From Bacteroidota bacterium (GTDB lineage: Bacteria; Bacteroidota; Bacteroidia; CAILMK01; JAAYUY01): a stretch of DNA of 44,040 bases. Position 1 is the stretch's first letter. Each line of letters begins with the position of its first letter. Shown here piece by piece: positions 7,184-13,681 of this stretch. Location of the stretch: contig JABINZ010000011.1 in the NCBI GenBank assembly GCA_018698135.1, positions 1-44,040 on the forward strand, written 5' to 3'. Position numbers and translations under genes: made by a program. The notes under the pieces are model-generated. The model was given only the letters and a program-made list of their open reading frames with translations. It was not told where the DNA came from and searched no databases.

Positions 7184-9097
7184 TTATTTCACCTCTTCAA
7201 AATCAACATCCGTGACTTCACCATCTTGTGGATTATCCTGAGGTGGCGCTTGTTGTTCTCCTCCACCTTCAGCACCTGTTTGTTGACCAGCATCTTGCTG
7301 TGCTTTATAAATATCCTCTGAAGCGGCTTGCCATGCATCATTTAATTCTTTCATTGCTGCATCAATCCCTTCCAAATCTTGACTTTTGTGAGCTTCTTTC
7401 AACTTTTCGTTGGCTTTTTCAATAACCTCTTTCTTTTCAGCAGGTAATTTCTCACCAAATTCAGTCAATTGCTTTTCGGTTTGGAAAATCAAAGAATCAG
7501 CTTGATTAATTTTATCTACTTTTTCTTTCTCTTTCTTGTCTTCTTCAGCATTCTTTTCAGCATCTGCTTTCATTCGATCAATCTCTTCCTGAGATAAACC
7601 TGAAGAAGCTTCAATTCTGATTTTTTGCTCTTTCCCAGTCCCTTTATCTTTTGCAGTAACATTTAAGATACCATTTGCATCGATATCGAATATTACTTCA
7701 ACTTGCGGAACACCACGTTGTGCCGGTGGAATACCATCTAATATAAAACGACCGATTGTTTTATTGTCCTTAGCCATTGATCTTTCCCCCTGCAAAACAT
7801 GAATTTCAACAGAAGGTTGGTTATCAGCAGCAGTAGAAAATACTTCGGATTTTTTAGTAGGAATGGTTGTGTTGGCTGGAATTAGCTTGGTTGCAATATT
7901 TCCTAAAGTTTCAATACCTAATGACAGTGGAGTAACGTCTAATAAAAGAACATCTTTCACTTCACCAGTTAAAACACCACCTTGTATAGCTGCTCCAACT
8001 GCAACAACTTCATCAGGATTAACTCCTTTACTCGGATCTTTACCAAAGAAATCTTTCACCACTTGAACAATGGCTGGAATTCTTGTTGAACCTCCAACTA
8101 AAATAACGGAATCAATTTCACTGGTTGAATAACCGGATTCTTTTAAAGCCACTTTACATGGCTCAATAGTAGCCTGCACTAAATGATCAACTAATTGTTC
8201 GAATTTAGCTTTGGTTAATTTCTTTACAAAGTGCTTAGGAATATTGTCAATAGCAATAATGTAAGGAAGATTGATTTCTGTTTCAGAAGAACTTGACAGC
8301 TCAATTTTCGCTTTTTCAGCTGCTTCTTTCAAACGTTGTAATGACATTGGATCTTTAGTCAGATCAACATTTTCATCTTTTTTGAATTCTTCAACCATCC
8401 ATTCGATAATCACCTGATCGAAATCATCACCACCAAGGTGGGTATTTCCACTGGTTGATTTGACTTCAAAAACGCCATCTCCAAGTTCCAGAATTGAGAT
8501 ATCAAATGTTCCTCCACCCAAATCATAAACGGCAATTTTCTGATCTATATTTTTTTTATCGAGTCCATAAGCTAATGCTGCTGCTGTAGGTTCGTTAATT
8601 ATTCTGCGAACATTTAATCCGGCAATTTCACCAGCTTCTTTTGTAGCTTGGCGTTGCGCATCATTAAAATAAGCAGGAACTGTAATAATTGCTTCTGTAA
8701 CAGTTGTTCCTAAATACTCTTCAGCCGTTTTCTTCATTTTTTGAAGTATAGTGGCTGAAATTTCTTGTGGCGTATATTGTTTGTCGCGTGCTTTTACTCT
8801 ACATGTATTGTTTGATCCTTTAACAACTTCGTAACTAACATGCTTACGTTCGCTTTGAACTTCATTAAATTGATTCCCCATAAACCTCTTGATAGAGGAA
8901 ATGGTATACTGTGGATTAATGACTGCCTGACGCTTTGCAGGGTCTCCAACTTTAATTTCTCCATTTTCAAGATAAGCAACTACAGAAGGAGTTGTTCTTT
9001 TACCTTCACTATTTTGAATAACCAAAGGTTGGTTACCTTCCATAACGGCTACACATGAGTTTGTTGTTCCAAGGTCAATACCGATTATTTTTCCCAT
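7184..9097 (-). CDS. dnaK: Chaperone DnaK (Hsp70)
   Basis: A 637-residue Hsp70, normal length. The ATPase domain (1 to about 370) has the phosphate-1 loop [13 protein letters not shown], the [14 protein letters not shown] segment, [11 protein letters not shown] and [12 protein letters not shown]. The linker [15 protein letters not shown] precedes the substrate-binding domain, and the C-terminus ends in a Gln/Gly-rich tail finishing DVDFEEVK, the usual co-chaperone motif. It binds unfolded segments with DnaJ and GrpE in the cytoplasm. It stands alone here: grpE and dnaJ are not adjacent and no CIRCE-type inverted repeat is visible upstream. Confidence 0.98.
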   Translation of the reverse strand: MGKIIGIDLGTTNSCVAVMEGNQPLVIQNSEGKRTTPSVVAYLENGEIKVGDPAKRQAVINPQYTISSIKRFMGNQFNEVQSERKHVSYEVVKGSNNTCRVKARDKQYTPQEISATILQKMKKTAEEYLGTTVTEAIITVPAYFNDAQRQATKEAGEIAGLNVRRIINEPTAAALAYGLDKKNIDQKIAVYDLGGGTFDISILELGDGVFEVKSTSGNTHLGGDDFDQVIIEWMVEEFKKDENVDLTKDPMSLQRLKEAAEKAKIELSSSSETEINLPYIIAIDNIPKHFVKKLTKAKFEQLVDHLVQATIEPCKVALKESGYSTSEIDSVILVGGSTRIPAIVQVVKDFFGKDPSKGVNPDEVVAVGAAIQGGVLTGEVKDVLLLDVTPLSLGIETLGNIATKLIPANTTIPTKKSEVFSTAADNQPSVEIHVLQGERSMAKDNKTIGRFILDGIPPAQRGVPQVEVIFDIDANGILNVTAKDKGTGKEQKIRIEASSGLSQEEIDRMKADAEKNAEEDKKEKEKVDKINQADSLIFQTEKQLTEFGEKLPAEKKEVIEKANEKLKEAHKSQDLEGIDAAMKELNDAWQAASEDIYKAQQDAGQQTGAEGGGEQQAPPQDNPQDGEVTDVDFEEVK

Positions 9098-9240
9098 TGT
9101 ATGATTCTATTTTTTAATTATCAGATTTTTTCTTTGATCACGGTAATATCAATCCAAATGCCAAATGGGTAATGGCAGTTAATTAAAAACAAATAATGTA
9201 ATCTGGTGACAAATAGTCAGAAATTAGATTGCGACTCTTA

Positions 9241-10254
9241 TTACCTGACGAAATTCAAGTTGAGTGTTTTTTCATGATCCTGGATTTCCAGCAATGTGAA
9301 AGGGGTAATTTTAACTGAAATTACATTTTGGTTGCGTGAGGAAAATACGCCTAAACCATTTTCGATATTCGTGTACTCAGGTTTTTTTTGCACCGTGCCA
9401 ATAGCAGGCTTATTTACATTGATGTAATTGTAAATTTCTTCGCCCCCTGCTGAAAATATAAAATCCATGCGTAGAAACTCTCTTTCCATAGCCATATCAT
9501 ATTCAATATTGTCTTTCAGTAATTCAAAAAAGTTTTCACCCGGAACCGAGATTTTCATTTCTTCAGATTGCTCAGTGCTTTTCGGATTTAATGATCTGAC
9601 AATTGGCCAGGTAATCATTTTCTTCGTTTTCTCTTCTGGTTTTGACCTGACATATTCATTATAATACACCTCGATAGTAATGTCATAAAAAAATGCATTC
9701 TCACCATTGAGCCATTGAATATTCAAATCGTTAACAGGATTAATAGTTACTTTCAAACCATCACGTGGAAAAACAGGCGTTACATCATCGACTATTTCTG
9801 TAATAGAGGATATTTCCTTACCACTAACTAAATTGGTAATTATTAGTTTGTAATCATTTTTAGGATCAAGAATAGTTTGTGCCGGGCTGGCCCATAAATA
9901 CTGATCAGCATTTGTAAATATTCCGGTATCCTTATGATCGTTGCTTACTTTATAAAAAGGAATATCTCCACCTTGTTGATAGTTGCCATTTCTGTAACTT
10001 TCTAATCTGACAAATAAGGAGTCAGCATAATTAGTCGAATCGGCAATTTGTGCTAATGTAAGTGCATTTGAATTTTCATTTAAATAGGCTCTGTTAATCC
10101 GAATATAATGAACAGAATCTACTTCATTGGGATTTAATAATCCATAAACAATCGTTACATCTTTCCAATCCGCATTTATTTTAAATTCATCATCGCACGA
10201 TAAAATGAAAAAAAATGGAATAATAAGCAGTATAATTCTTTTTAGCTTCATCAA
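9241..10254 (-). CDS. Lipoprotein, possibly DUF4249-like
   Basis: A 337-residue lipoprotein with a signal peptide and lipobox ILSC, followed by the Asp/Glu residues typical of surface-retained Bacteroidota lipoproteins (CDDEF). The mature region is beta-rich with immunoglobulin-like patterning, including YGLLNPNEVDSVHYIRINRA near the N-terminus. Layout and length resemble DUF4249-type lipoproteins that often accompany TonB-dependent receptors, but no receptor gene is nearby, so the family assignment is tentative. It is divergent from the coiled-coil secreted gene, and a TAnnTTTG box (TAAGTTTG, 10299-10306, minus strand) lies upstream. Confidence 0.7.
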   Translation of the reverse strand: MMKLKRIILLIIPFFFILSCDDEFKINADWKDVTIVYGLLNPNEVDSVHYIRINRAYLNENSNALTLAQIADSTNYADSLFVRLESYRNGNYQQGGDIPFYKVSNDHKDTGIFTNADQYLWASPAQTILDPKNDYKLIITNLVSGKEISSITEIVDDVTPVFPRDGLKVTINPVNDLNIQWLNGENAFFYDITIEVYYNEYVRSKPEEKTKKMITWPIVRSLNPKSTEQSEEMKISVPGENFFELLKDNIEYDMAMEREFLRMDFIFSAGGEEIYNYINVNKPAIGTVQKKPEYTNIENGLGVFSSRNQNVISVKITPFTLLEIQDHEKTLNLNFVR

Positions 10255-10274
10255 GGTATTCTCTAATCTTTATC

Positions 10275-10282
10275 TAATTTTG
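10275..10282 (+). promoter_or_regulatory. Bacteroidota -7 box (plus strand)
   Basis: TAATTTTG fits TAnnTTTG and points toward the leader element and the coiled-coil gene at 10438. A predicted start near 10289 would put the whole repeated leader (10317-10437) in the 5' untranslated region. Confidence 0.5.
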
Positions 10283-10298
10283 CATCCATTTGAGATTG

Positions 10299-10306
10299 CA
10301 AACTTA
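10299..10306 (-). promoter_or_regulatory. Bacteroidota -7 box (minus strand)
   Basis: On the minus strand TAAGTTTG fits TAnnTTTG and points toward the lipoprotein gene starting at 10254. It lies only 17 bp from the plus-strand box at 10275, so the two predicted transcripts would overlap at their 5' ends. Confidence 0.4.
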
Positions 10307-10316
10307 CTTACATTTT

Positions 10317-10437
10317 ATGAAACGAACATGAGTAAAACTTTCCCAAACGCTTGTGTGCCGAAACACTTCAGTGTGCAAGCACACAGGATTGACAATCATG
10401 TGAGTTGCAAATGACCATTAAAAGACAATTGAAACAT
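10317..10437 (+). repeat. Leader repeat L, copy A
   Basis: The first of three copies of a leader element (others at 27591 and 27732). It starts ATGAAACGAACATGAGTAAA and ends AAAGACAATTGAAACAT, immediately before the ATG of the coiled-coil gene. Inside is a hairpin region with outer arms GCTTG/CAAGC around GTGTGCCGAAACACTTC. Copy B has the same core with different arms (CCTGT/ACAGG), so pairing is kept while sequence changes. A 4-codon mini-ORF (MKRT, stop TGA) overlaps the ATG of a 28-codon mini-ORF (10328-10414) by ATGA. See findings. Confidence 0.75.
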
Positions 10438-11718
10438 ATGAAACTCCTTCATATAATTGTAGCGATAATGCTGCTTGTTAATACTGGATTTGCTCAAACG
10501 ATAAATCTGGATCATTTCAACAAAAGGATTTTTACTTCTGATTTTAATTCAGCTAAAGATGCAAAACTCTGGCCATCAACTAACAATACAGAAGAATTAA
10601 TTATCCTGAATAATGAGAAATACAGCATTGAGCGAAAAGAGTTCACAAAAGATCGAATTATTTTTCCAAATTGGAATAATGCATTTCCTTCATTTGAACT
10701 AACAGCCTCTGTAAACCTGCAGTATCTAACACAAAAAGAACATTCTGCGGGTATTTGCTTTGCTTACTCAAAAAAACACGAAACAGGTTTCATTATTGAG
10801 ATTAATAAAAAGAAGAAATACAGAGTCAAGCAAATTAATGCAGATGGAACAATCAAGTTTATCACAGGAACAACTAGCATGAACAGCTGGAAAAAATCCA
10901 ATATGCTATACCCCAAACAAGAATCCAATCAAATTAACATTCTTGTTATTGGAAACACCATCGATATTTACCTGAATAATTTTTTTGTATATAGCTTCAC
11001 TAACGATTTCAATTATAATTTCCGTGATTTTGGTTTATATGTAGGAAAAGGTTCTAAAGCTATTTTTCATCATGTGTATTTATTGATTAATCATACCGAT
11101 TATGGCAAGTACGATCAAAATATGGAGGAAGTAGATTTTACTAAGACAATTAGTAAAGAAGTAAAGCCGATAATAAAAGAAGATAGCAAAACTGAAATTG
11201 AGAGTGAACAGAAAATTGAAAAAGAACAAGTAAAAGAAGTTATTTCTGAGGAAGTTATCGAAGAAACAGAAGAACAAATTATCGCTGAAGTAGAAGTCGA
11301 GGAAACGGAAGGAAAAGCAGCTAACATGGATCCTGATGTCAAAAAGTGCCTCGACATGATAGTGAATCTTCGTAGTGATTTATCTGCAAGCCAGCGCGAA
11401 TTGGAAACAACATTAGCTTTATTGGGAAATTGCAAAGATGATAACAATCGGATGAATGAGTTTATTACCATGAATATGGATAATAGGCTAAAAAATAAAG
11501 CTGCCGGATTAGAATTAGAGAATGAACGCTTAAAAGATGAAATACAGAAGCTAAAGAGTAAAAATACAACACTTCAGGATTTCAAAGATTATTATAAAGA
11601 TGCAAATAAAGATGAGGACATTGTAAATTTCCTTTATGATGAACTTAAAAAAATTGAAGAAAAAAATGCTTTTCTTGCTCGCCAGGTAGAAATTTTACAG
11701 GAAAAACTGAACAAATAA
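10438..11718 (+). CDS. Secreted coiled-coil protein with lectin-like N-domain
   Basis: A 426-residue protein starting MKLLHIIVAIMLL, with a signal peptide cleaved after GFAQ. This ATG is preferred over an in-frame TTG at 10405, which would add 11 residues encoded by the leader repeat. Residues about 20-205 look like a concanavalin-type jelly roll (ELTASVNLQYL, AGICFAYSK, GNTIDIYLNN, FRDFGLYVGKG), as in sugar-binding or DUF1080-like domains. A long Glu/Lys/Val-rich linker (about 225-305) follows, then a strongly heptad-patterned coiled coil to the C-terminus (about 315-426). No sorting domain is seen, so it is probably periplasmic. The function is unknown. Confidence 0.78.
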   Translation: MKLLHIIVAIMLLVNTGFAQTINLDHFNKRIFTSDFNSAKDAKLWPSTNNTEELIILNNEKYSIERKEFTKDRIIFPNWNNAFPSFELTASVNLQYLTQKEHSAGICFAYSKKHETGFIIEINKKKKYRVKQINADGTIKFITGTTSMNSWKKSNMLYPKQESNQINILVIGNTIDIYLNNFFVYSFTNDFNYNFRDFGLYVGKGSKAIFHHVYLLINHTDYGKYDQNMEEVDFTKTISKEVKPIIKEDSKTEIESEQKIEKEQVKEVISEEVIEETEEQIIAEVEVEETEGKAANMDPDVKKCLDMIVNLRSDLSASQRELETTLALLGNCKDDNNRMNEFITMNMDNRLKNKAAGLELENERLKDEIQKLKSKNTTLQDFKDYYKDANKDEDIVNFLYDELKKIEEKNAFLARQVEILQEKLNK

Positions 11719-11723
11719 TCCAA

Positions 11724-11780
11724 TTTAGGCACTTTTTACTTTAGGCACTCAAAACTTTAGGCACTTTAAAACTTTAGGCA
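11724..11780. repeat. Four-copy 16-bp tandem repeat upstream of panB
   Basis: TTTAGGCA occurs at 11724, 11740, 11756 and 11773, with spacings of 16, 16 and 17 bp. Intervening bases are CTTTTTAC, CTCAAAAC and CTTTAAAAC. The array fills the gap between the coiled-coil gene and panB and ends 16 bp before the panB start codon. It could be a protein-binding array or a slippage-prone tandem repeat. Confidence 0.85.
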
Positions 11781-11795
11781 ATTAAACTTAAAAAC

Positions 11796-12614
11796 ATGTC
11801 AATACATAACAGACCATATAGTAGAATTACCACCAAAGTATTAAAAACCATGAAAGATCGTGGTGAAAAAATCGCTATGCTAACTGCCTACGATTATACT
11901 TCGGCTAAAATTATCGATAAAGCGGGTGTAGATGTCATTCTTGTTGGAGATTCTGCTTCAAATGTAATGGCAGGTCATGCCTCCACATTGCCCATTACAC
12001 TCGATCAAATGATTTACCATGCCGCCTCAGTGGTTAGAGCAAATGTTGCCGCTTTGGTTGTAGTTGATATTCCATTTGGTTATTATCAGGGGAATTCAAA
12101 AACTGCACTTGAATCAGCCATTCGAATCATGAAAGAATCGGGAGCTCACTGTATTAAAATGGAAGGTGGTGAAGAAATCAAAGAATCAATTGCTCGAATT
12201 ATTACTGCAGGAATTCCTGTTATGGGGCATTTAGGATTAACACCTCAATCAATTAATAAATTTGGAACCTATACCGTTCGTGCAAAAGATCAGGACGAAG
12301 CTGACAAGCTATTACATGATGCTAAAGTTTTAGAGGAAGCAGGTTGTTTTGCAGTAGTTCTTGAAAAAATTCCTGCCAAACTAGCTGAGGTGGTAACAAA
12401 TACAGTGACTATTCCAACTATTGGAATTGGTGCAGGCCCTCATGTTGATGGTCAAGTTCTTGTTTTCCATGATATGCTGGGATTAAATAAAGACTTCTCT
12501 CCACGTTTCTTAAGAAGATATTGTGACCTTGAAGGTGAAATAAATGCAGCTGTACAACAATACATCTCAGATGTAAAAATGAAAGACTTCCCAAATGAGA
12601 ATGAGCAGTACTAG
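11796..12614 (+). CDS. panB: 3-methyl-2-oxobutanoate hydroxymethyltransferase
   Basis: A 272-residue PanB, normal length. It transfers a hydroxymethyl group from methylene-tetrahydrofolate to 2-oxoisovalerate, giving ketopantoate for pantothenate and CoA synthesis. Diagnostic segments are [18 protein letters not shown] and [14 protein letters not shown] (Mg2+-binding Asp/Ser), [32 protein letters not shown] (catalytic Glu) and [15 protein letters not shown]. It uses the folate cofactor whose pathway includes FolB nearby, although the genes are not in one operon. panC and panD are not adjacent. The 16-bp repeat array lies directly upstream and repeat modules Q and P directly downstream. Confidence 0.97.
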   Translation: MSIHNRPYSRITTKVLKTMKDRGEKIAMLTAYDYTSAKIIDKAGVDVILVGDSASNVMAGHASTLPITLDQMIYHAASVVRANVAALVVVDIPFGYYQGNSKTALESAIRIMKESGAHCIKMEGGEEIKESIARIITAGIPVMGHLGLTPQSINKFGTYTVRAKDQDEADKLLHDAKVLEEAGCFAVVLEKIPAKLAEVVTNTVTIPTIGIGAGPHVDGQVLVFHDMLGLNKDFSPRFLRRYCDLEGEINAAVQQYISDVKMKDFPNENEQY

Positions 12615-12620
12615 GTGGGA

Positions 12621-12723
12621 GTTTGAAGTTGAAAGTTTGAAGTTGAAAGTTACCTGCCAGCCGGCAGGCTGGAAAGTTGACAGATACAAGACTGTCTGAT
12701 AACGATCAAACTATAGTCTTTCT
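12621..12723 (+). repeat. Repeat module Q, copy 1, with GCAGG palindrome
   Basis: A tandem GTTTGAAGTTGAAA duplication (12621-12648) leads into a 76-bp module (12648-12723) that recurs at 16501-16576 in the same orientation and at the same length. It contains the palindrome CCTGCCAGCCGGCAGGCTGG (12653-12672) and ends in CAAACTATAGTCTTTCT. The palindrome looks like a short REP-type insertion inside the GTTTGAAGTT text. Confidence 0.85.
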
Positions 12724-12752
12724 AGGTCTTTCTCCATCGTTCCAAGATAATC

Positions 12753-12820
12753 AGCTTTGACAACTTTTAAAAAGTTGTCAAAGCTACCCCCAAAAAGCTG
12801 AAATGCTTGACAACAGACTA
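12753..12820. repeat. Repeat module P, copy 1 (16-bp-stem palindrome)
   Basis: A perfect palindrome, AGCTTTGACAACTTTT and its complement around one central base (12753-12785), followed by the tail AATGCTTGACAACAGACTA. A second copy lies at 16421-16479. Between copies, third-position C pairs with G here and A with T there, so the pairing is preserved. No T-run follows, so it is not a normal terminator. Confidence 0.85.
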
Positions 12821-12847
12821 TACATAGAACGTATTTGAAACCCTATG

Positions 12848-12873
12848 CCTCCCGCAAGTCTGTGACTTGTGGG
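12848..12873 (+). repeat. REP palindrome upstream of RAYT
   Basis: CCTCCCGCAAGTC, a 3-nt loop, then GACTTGTGGG. It forms a 10-bp stem with one G-T pair. The same sequence recurs in inverted orientation just after the transposase remnant at 13354-13379. Such palindromes are the substrates of REP-associated tyrosine transposases. Confidence 0.8.
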
Positions 12874-12937
12874 CAATTTCAAATTCTCCTTTCTTTTTCT
12901 TCTAATTATTCATACATTTGATTAACATCCATGTGAA

Positions 12938-13324
12938 ATGAGCAGAAACTACAAATTTCATGATCAAGAACAAATATACTTTATATCATTTGCTACTGTA
13001 TATTGGGTGGATGTATTTATCAGACCAATCTATAAAAACATATTAGTTGAAAGTATTCAATACTGTATAGAAGCAAAGGGATTGCTTGTTTATGTCTGGG
13101 TAATAATGACAAGCCATGTGCATATGATCATTGGAACCAGACAAGTAAAAATGCAGGATATAGTAAGAGACTTAAAGAAGTTCAGTTCAAAAAAAATTAT
13201 TGAAGCTATTCAAAATAATCCAGTGGTTGAAGGTTTTGTAAATGAAACTTATGAATATAAATATAGTAGTGCAATAGATTATTCAGGAGGGAAAGGCTTG
13301 ATAAATGTTGAAATTATTGACTGA
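12938..13324 (+). pseudogene. REP-associated tyrosine transposase with internal deletion
   Basis: A 128-residue member of the IS200-like/RAYT (Y1 transposase) family. The N-terminus MSRNYKFHDQEQIYFISFA and the metal-binding HUH motif His60-Val-His62 (IMTSHVHMIIG) are intact. After KKIIEAIQNN (about residue 94) the sequence jumps straight to PVVEGFV ... YKYSSAIDYSGGKGLI, the normal C-terminus. Complete family members are about 180-190 residues, and the missing stretch includes the catalytic tyrosine of the Y-[IL]-H-N-N-P motif. The frame is preserved, so a protein may still be made, but it should be unable to cleave DNA. Repeated AAT codons at the junction suggest a microhomology deletion. REP palindromes flank it. 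Confidence 0.85.
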
Positions 13325-13353
13325 ATTTATAAATAGATATCATTTGAATAATG

Positions 13354-13379
13354 ACCACAAGATGCAATCTTGCGGCAGG
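13354..13379 (-). repeat. REP palindrome downstream of RAYT (inverted copy)
   Basis: On the minus strand it reads CCTGCCGCAAGAT, 3-nt loop, ATCTTGTGGT. It differs from the copy at 12848-12873 at several stem positions, and most changes keep the pairing. The two copies face each other around the transposase remnant. Confidence 0.8.
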
Positions 13380-13681
13380 TTGGGGGGCAATTCAATTGTA
13401 TAGAAGACCTTGATGATGTACCAGTTCCTTCAGCACGTTATTTAAATGAAAATAGTGGTTACCTTTTTGACTCAGAAACAACTAATGAGGGCGAAATGGT
13501 TGATGTTTATATTTATAATAGTATTGGAAGCTTGTTGAAAATGGAAAAAGTATTCATTGGAAATCCTTCTGAAAAAGAATTGAAATCTTTGGCAGATTAT
13601 ACAGGAGTATGTATATTTAAACATCCAATATATGTAATAAAAAATCTTTGTTATAAAGTAATAAATGAAAACGTTTATTAA
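13370..13681 (+). pseudogene. Small protein, possible T9SS-domain remnant
   Basis: An open frame of up to 103 codons with no clear start: a TTG lies inside the REP palindrome at 13370 and the first in-frame ATG is at 13496. The part from about residue 43 (MVDVYIYNSIGSLLKMEK ... LKSLADYTGVCIFK ... NLCYKVIN) resembles the beta-sandwich of a T9SS type A sorting domain (IYN-x-x-G ... L-x-x-G-V-Y-I-x-K). It is probably the tail of a larger secreted protein whose front was lost at the RAYT/REP side. It overlaps the start of the 910-aa gene by 17 bases. Function unknown. Confidence 0.45.

Noticed and set aside
7184-9097. dnaK as part of a grpE-dnaK-dnaJ operon
   Set aside because: Neither grpE nor dnaJ lies on either side; the gene is single and ends at its own terminator.
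10205-10414. 69-codon plus-strand frame before the coiled-coil gene
   Set aside because: Its first part is antisense to the lipoprotein start; only the last 28 codons coincide with the mini-ORF of leader copy A.
12753-12785. Palindrome P1 as the panB terminator
   Set aside because: The stem is strong but no T-run follows on either strand and it lies about 140 bp after the stop; it matches a repeat family instead.
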